A stretch of 64,000 nucleotides of DNA from contig CAZQWM010000005.1 in NCBI GenBank assembly GCA_964597035.1, forward strand, positions 1 through 64,000. The letters are read 5' to 3'. Below the pieces are notes generated by a model. The model did no database searches and was not told the DNA's origin. It saw only the letters and a list, made by a program, of their open reading frames with translations. Positions 60,870-64,000 of this stretch are shown here, one piece after another. A program made the position numbers and the translations under genes. Source of the stretch: Fen-1362 sp964597035 (GTDB lineage: Bacteria; Planctomycetota; Phycisphaerae; Sedimentisphaerales; Anaerobacaceae). How positions within the stretch are numbered: position 1 is the stretch's first letter; each line of letters begins with the position of its first letter.

Positions 60870-62537
60870 ATGCAATTAGTCGTCGTTCCAAAATCACTTG
60901 ATAATTCCCAGGACGCTTCAGAATCCCTGCTGCGGCTGGCATTTTCCTGCCTGCCGTTGAGAGAGATGGTCGTCGATGGCATCTCCGAATGTTGCGATAT
61001 GAGGCCTGATGACCTTGCCGTTGCGCTTCCCGGCGACTGGAAACGGGACGGTGACGCCGAGGATCCGCGGCTCCTGCGCTACGATGGCCAAATCCCTGTA
61101 GATATTGGTGTGAAGTCCCGTCGGGGAAAATCCTGGTTTGTTATTTCTGATGGCAGGTTCCTTGCGCGGGCCGATACGGTTTTGCTGTGCGAGACGGTGA
61201 AGCAGTTGCATTGCGACGTCGTGGCGGTTACCGTGGAGCCGCATCTGCAGGCGGGCATGGAAAGGGTCCTCACCGACTCCAATCATAACCTTGTCGGGTT
61301 TCGTCTGCTTTACGCAGATACCGTTAGGCGGGTCCCGCTTCCGCCTGACTGGCCCCATCATCTGTTCATAAGCCCTGATGTCCTCAGCCGGGTCTTCGAT
61401 GAGGCAGTTCTGCCGGGAACCTTTGGCGAGTTTGTTAATAACTGTCTTTCAAAATCCGTGAAACTCGGCAGTATCGAGATTGGTGGAACTCTGCTCGACC
61501 TTAATACCGAGAAAGGTCTGCTTTCACTTGTTTCGGCAGGATTGGCAGAACGGGACGGACGTCGCAGACGAACGGGTAGGCAGGCCGATTACAGCGATGT
61601 CGACATAGCACCAAATGTCAAACTCTTCGGCGAAGTGTTTTTCGGACGAAATATCAACGTTGGCCCGGATACGATTATTGCTGGTCCTGCTGTCATTGGC
61701 GAAGGTGTACAAATTGCCGAAAGAGCGGTAATACGTTCCTGCATTATCGCACCGGGTGTTGTGGTTCCGCCTGGCAGTATCATCGAGTGCAGGGTTATCA
61801 GAGATACTCGCCAAATTTCACAGTCGCTAAGCATGGAGACAAAAAAATGCCCGGATACGGTTAGTCGCCCGGAATCGTTTGGCAAGCTTTCCGGCAGAGG
61901 GTGTTTCCGGGTGTGGCCGAGAATTTCCTATGCTCGATGTATTAAAAGAATCGCCGACGTCATAGCTGCGGCGGTGGTGCTTGTTATTTTTGCTCCCGTT
62001 TTGCCTGTTATAGCAGTGGCAGTGAAACTGAGTTCGCGGGGCCCGGTCTTCTTCAAAGACATTCGCCAGGGTCTGCATGGCAGGCCCTTTGCCTGTCTCA
62101 AATTCAGGACGATGAGTGTAGGCGCAGATGAACTGCAGGAAAAGCTCAGGGGATTAAATGAAGCCGACGGCCCGCAGTTTACGATGTCGGATGACCCCCG
62201 GCTTAGCAAAGTCGGACGATTCCTGCGCGAGACCTATCTGGATGAAATCCCTCAATTCTTCGCCGTGCTGCTCGGCCGGATGAGTCTCGTCGGGCCCAGA
62301 CCATCGCCGGAATCGGAGAACATTCTTTGCCCGTTCTGGCGCGACGCCCGGCTGTCCGTCAAGCCGGGTATCACGGGCCTTTGGCAGGTCTGCAGGACAC
62401 GCCAGCCGATGAGGGACTTCCAAGAGTGGATACATTACGATATAGAGTATGTGAGAAACCTTTCGATGACTCTTGACCTGTGGATATGTTGGCAGACAGT
62501 CAGAAAGATGGTTGCTAACTTCATCCGTCAATTTTAA
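60870..62537 (+). CDS. Undecaprenyl-phosphate sugar-1-phosphate transferase with N-terminal nucleotidyltransferase-like/LbH module
   Basis: The product is 555 aa from ATG 60870; an earlier in-frame start at 60666 would run 149 bp into the kinase gene and gives a meaningless N-terminus. Residues ~1-215 recall a degenerate nucleotidyltransferase. Hexapeptide beta-helix turns lie at ~240-312 ('NVKLFGEVFFGRNINVGPDTII', 'GPAVIGEGVQIAERAVI'). A WcaJ-type initiating transferase ~355-555 has a TM helix, 'FFKDIRQGLHGRPFACLKFRTM', 'RLSKVGRFLRETYLDEIPQFFAVLLGRMSLVGPRPSP' and 'KPGITGLWQV'. It loads the first sugar-1-phosphate onto undecaprenyl phosphate. The N-terminal architecture mirrors that of the exosortase fusion. 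Confidence 0.9.
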   Translation: MQLVVVPKSLDNSQDASESLLRLAFSCLPLREMVVDGISECCDMRPDDLAVALPGDWKRDGDAEDPRLLRYDGQIPVDIGVKSRRGKSWFVISDGRFLARADTVLLCETVKQLHCDVVAVTVEPHLQAGMERVLTDSNHNLVGFRLLYADTVRRVPLPPDWPHHLFISPDVLSRVFDEAVLPGTFGEFVNNCLSKSVKLGSIEIGGTLLDLNTEKGLLSLVSAGLAERDGRRRRTGRQADYSDVDIAPNVKLFGEVFFGRNINVGPDTIIAGPAVIGEGVQIAERAVIRSCIIAPGVVVPPGSIIECRVIRDTRQISQSLSMETKKCPDTVSRPESFGKLSGRGCFRVWPRISYARCIKRIADVIAAAVVLVIFAPVLPVIAVAVKLSSRGPVFFKDIRQGLHGRPFACLKFRTMSVGADELQEKLRGLNEADGPQFTMSDDPRLSKVGRFLRETYLDEIPQFFAVLLGRMSLVGPRPSPESENILCPFWRDARLSVKPGITGLWQVCRTRQPMRDFQEWIHYDIEYVRNLSMTLDLWICWQTVRKMVANFIRQF

Positions 62538-62567
62538 CAAGCCGATATGGGAAGGGGAAATGGACCT

Positions 62568-64000
62568 ATGAGGCGCAGATATTTCAATTGGAAATTGCTC
62601 GTTGTGCTCGTGATGGGAATTGGTGTTCTGGCTGCGACTGCCTTGGGGCTGCGGCACTGGCAGCGAGGCCGAAGGGCTGGACAGGGCCTGACACTTGGCA
62701 GCGAGGCATACAGCGAGGGCAAATGGCAGGATGCGGCGGACCAGCTCGGGCGATATCTGGCGGTTGTGCCGGATGATGTTGACGTTCTGATAAAGTATGC
62801 CGAAGCACAGCTTAACATAAGACCTCTCAAATCGAGCAACGTCCAGCAGGCCATAGGGGCTTATAGAACGGTGCTGCGGCTTGTTCCGGGACACCAAAAA
62901 GCCGCCCTCAGGTTGTCACAGATATATATCGGAATTTCTGCGCCGGGAGACGCCGAACAGATAGCAGACAGGGCACTTCAATCCACCCGGTCCGTGGAGC
63001 TTCAGAGAATTTTGGCGGTTGCATTGGCCAGCCAGCGTAAATTCACTGAAGCGGCGGCCCGGCTTGAAAATATCCTACAAGTTGACCCGAACGATATTGC
63101 TTCTTACGAACTGCTCGGTAAGCTTGTTGAGCAGCGCCCGAAAGATTTCAACATGACTTCGCAATTCTGGTTCGACCAGGCCGTTGAGAAAAATCCCTCT
63201 GCCGCAGGGGCTTATATCGCACGCGGTGCGTATTACCAGCGACACGGTCGAACGGCACAGGCGATGGATGACTTCTCACAGGCCGCGCAGAAAGATATTC
63301 CAGACCCCAATGTGCGACTTGAACTGGCGGATTGGTTTCTCAACGCAAGGGCTTTGGAGCAGGCTGGCGAGCAGCTTGATATTGTTGCCGACCGAGAGCC
63401 GTCGAGTCAACTCCTGTGGCGCATACGCGGCAAACTTGCTATCAGGTCCGGCTCTAAAGAGATGATGCAGGAGGTGGCCCGGCAGGGGTTACAGCAGCTT
63501 CCGAAACAGATCTGGGATTTTATGCCGATTGCAGCCGAGTTGTATTTACGAAGCGACCGTCTCGATTTGGCGCAGGATTGCATATCTAAGTTGAAACAAA
63601 AGGACATCAGCCCTGATAAGACGGCCTTTCTCGAAGGTCTGCTGGCCGAGGCAAAAGGGCGGGATTATGAGGCCATCAGGTGCTGGACAAAGGCGATGGA
63701 GTTGGGTAATGGACAGGAGAGCTTGCGAATCGCACTTGCAAATACCTTGGCGAGGCTCGGCGACTACCGCTCAGCTATTCGGCAGTTACGCGCACTTGTT
63801 TCGGAACAACCCAATAACATCAGGGCAAGGACTGATTTGGCCAGATTGCTGGGCGAAACCGGCAGTTTCGCCGAATCACTGGAACACGCCCGTGCCGCTG
63901 TTGGAGTTGCACCGAAAGACACTGGTGTGGCTCTTGCCTATGCCCTCGCAAGGGCACGGCTGCTTTTCAGTGGGACCAAAGATTATTCTGAAGATGCCCT
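62568..64000 (+). CDS. TPR-repeat protein of the exosortase locus (partial, C-terminus off the right edge)
   Basis: Open for at least 477 codons to the edge. ATG 62568 has GAAGGGG ~10 nt upstream; ATG 62547 is in frame but lacks a site. A single N-terminal TM helix ~8-28 (WKLLVVLVMGIGVLAATALG) anchors it; the rest is TPR helices such as 'GSEAYSEGKWQDAADQLGRYLAVVPDD' and 'GAYIARGAYYQRHGRTAQAMDDFSQAAQKD'. TPR proteins with this anchor accompany exosortase/PEP-CTERM and Wzy-type loci and may scaffold the export machine. Confidence 0.88.
   Translation, partial: MRRRYFNWKLLVVLVMGIGVLAATALGLRHWQRGRRAGQGLTLGSEAYSEGKWQDAADQLGRYLAVVPDDVDVLIKYAEAQLNIRPLKSSNVQQAIGAYRTVLRLVPGHQKAALRLSQIYIGISAPGDAEQIADRALQSTRSVELQRILAVALASQRKFTEAAARLENILQVDPNDIASYELLGKLVEQRPKDFNMTSQFWFDQAVEKNPSAAGAYIARGAYYQRHGRTAQAMDDFSQAAQKDIPDPNVRLELADWFLNARALEQAGEQLDIVADREPSSQLLWRIRGKLAIRSGSKEMMQEVARQGLQQLPKQIWDFMPIAAELYLRSDRLDLAQDCISKLKQKDISPDKTAFLEGLLAEAKGRDYEAIRCWTKAMELGNGQESLRIALANTLARLGDYRSAIRQLRALVSEQPNNIRARTDLARLLGETGSFAESLEHARAAVGVAPKDTGVALAYALARARLLFSGTKDYSEDA

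Noticed and set aside
1..64000. tRNA, rRNA, CRISPR arrays, prophage genes, plasmid origins
   Set aside because: Looked for typical cloverleaf, repeat-spacer, integrase and replication motifs; none found.

Overview
The window looks like chromosome from a planctomycete of the Phycisphaerae type (inference). The signs are: a secreted RCC1-repeat protein ending in a dockerin-like tail (NLAGDTDDDCNVDF), very large secreted LamG/PKD and metallopeptidase proteins, an exosortase-type exopolysaccharide locus, many histidine kinases, and dispersed REP-like palindromes. Base composition is moderate except for an AT-rich islet at 4.65-6.4 kb.

Layout. (1) 1-3774, minus: 5' part of a secreted HExxH metallopeptidase that runs off the left edge. 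(2) 3.8-11.7 kb: an accessory, repeat-rich zone. It holds an AT-rich two-gene unit (coiled-coil membrane protein plus DUF2188 protein), two copies of an HNH-AP2 endonuclease gene each preceded by a ~200-bp repeat and flanking an RCC1-repeat gene, and a REP-associated transposase (RAYT) whose own coding sequence carries a REP pair. (3) 11.7-15.6 kb, minus: gyrA then holA. (4) 16.0-17.2 kb, minus: a membrane protein and a small deoxyribosyltransferase-like protein. (5) 17.4-27.8 kb, minus: a compact signalling array of four histidine kinases, five stand-alone receiver proteins and a YfiR protein. (6) 28.4-33.4 kb, minus: two secreted proteins (one with a clear terminator after it) and a methyltransferase. 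(7) 33.9-64.0 kb, plus: one long, tightly packed exopolysaccharide/exosortase locus that runs off the right edge.

How the genes work together. The plus-strand locus has the parts of a Wzx/Wzy-type polymer pathway: initiating sugar-1-phosphate transferase (60870), glycosyltransferases (42441, 50408, Alg14/Alg13-like pair 55527/56018), flippase (34821), O-antigen-ligase/polymerase-like protein (39067) and a Wzc-like chain-length regulator/BY-kinase (58508). Modifying enzymes include a pyruvyl transferase, NodB deacetylases, FemAB/CelD-type acyltransferases, an AsnB amidotransferase, a DegT-like aminotransferase and a Gfo/Idh oxidoreductase. An EpsI protein opens the cluster and an exosortase lies near its end, as in PEP-CTERM/exosortase loci. 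Two membrane enzymes, the exosortase and the initiating transferase, are each fused to a degenerate sugar-nucleotidyltransferase-like plus left-handed beta-helix module. This is the most unusual architecture in the window. The kinase array upstream, with its YfiR-CHASE8 kinase pair, could be a regulator of surface or biofilm functions, but that link is inference.

All family assignments come from reading motifs by eye; no database search was possible.
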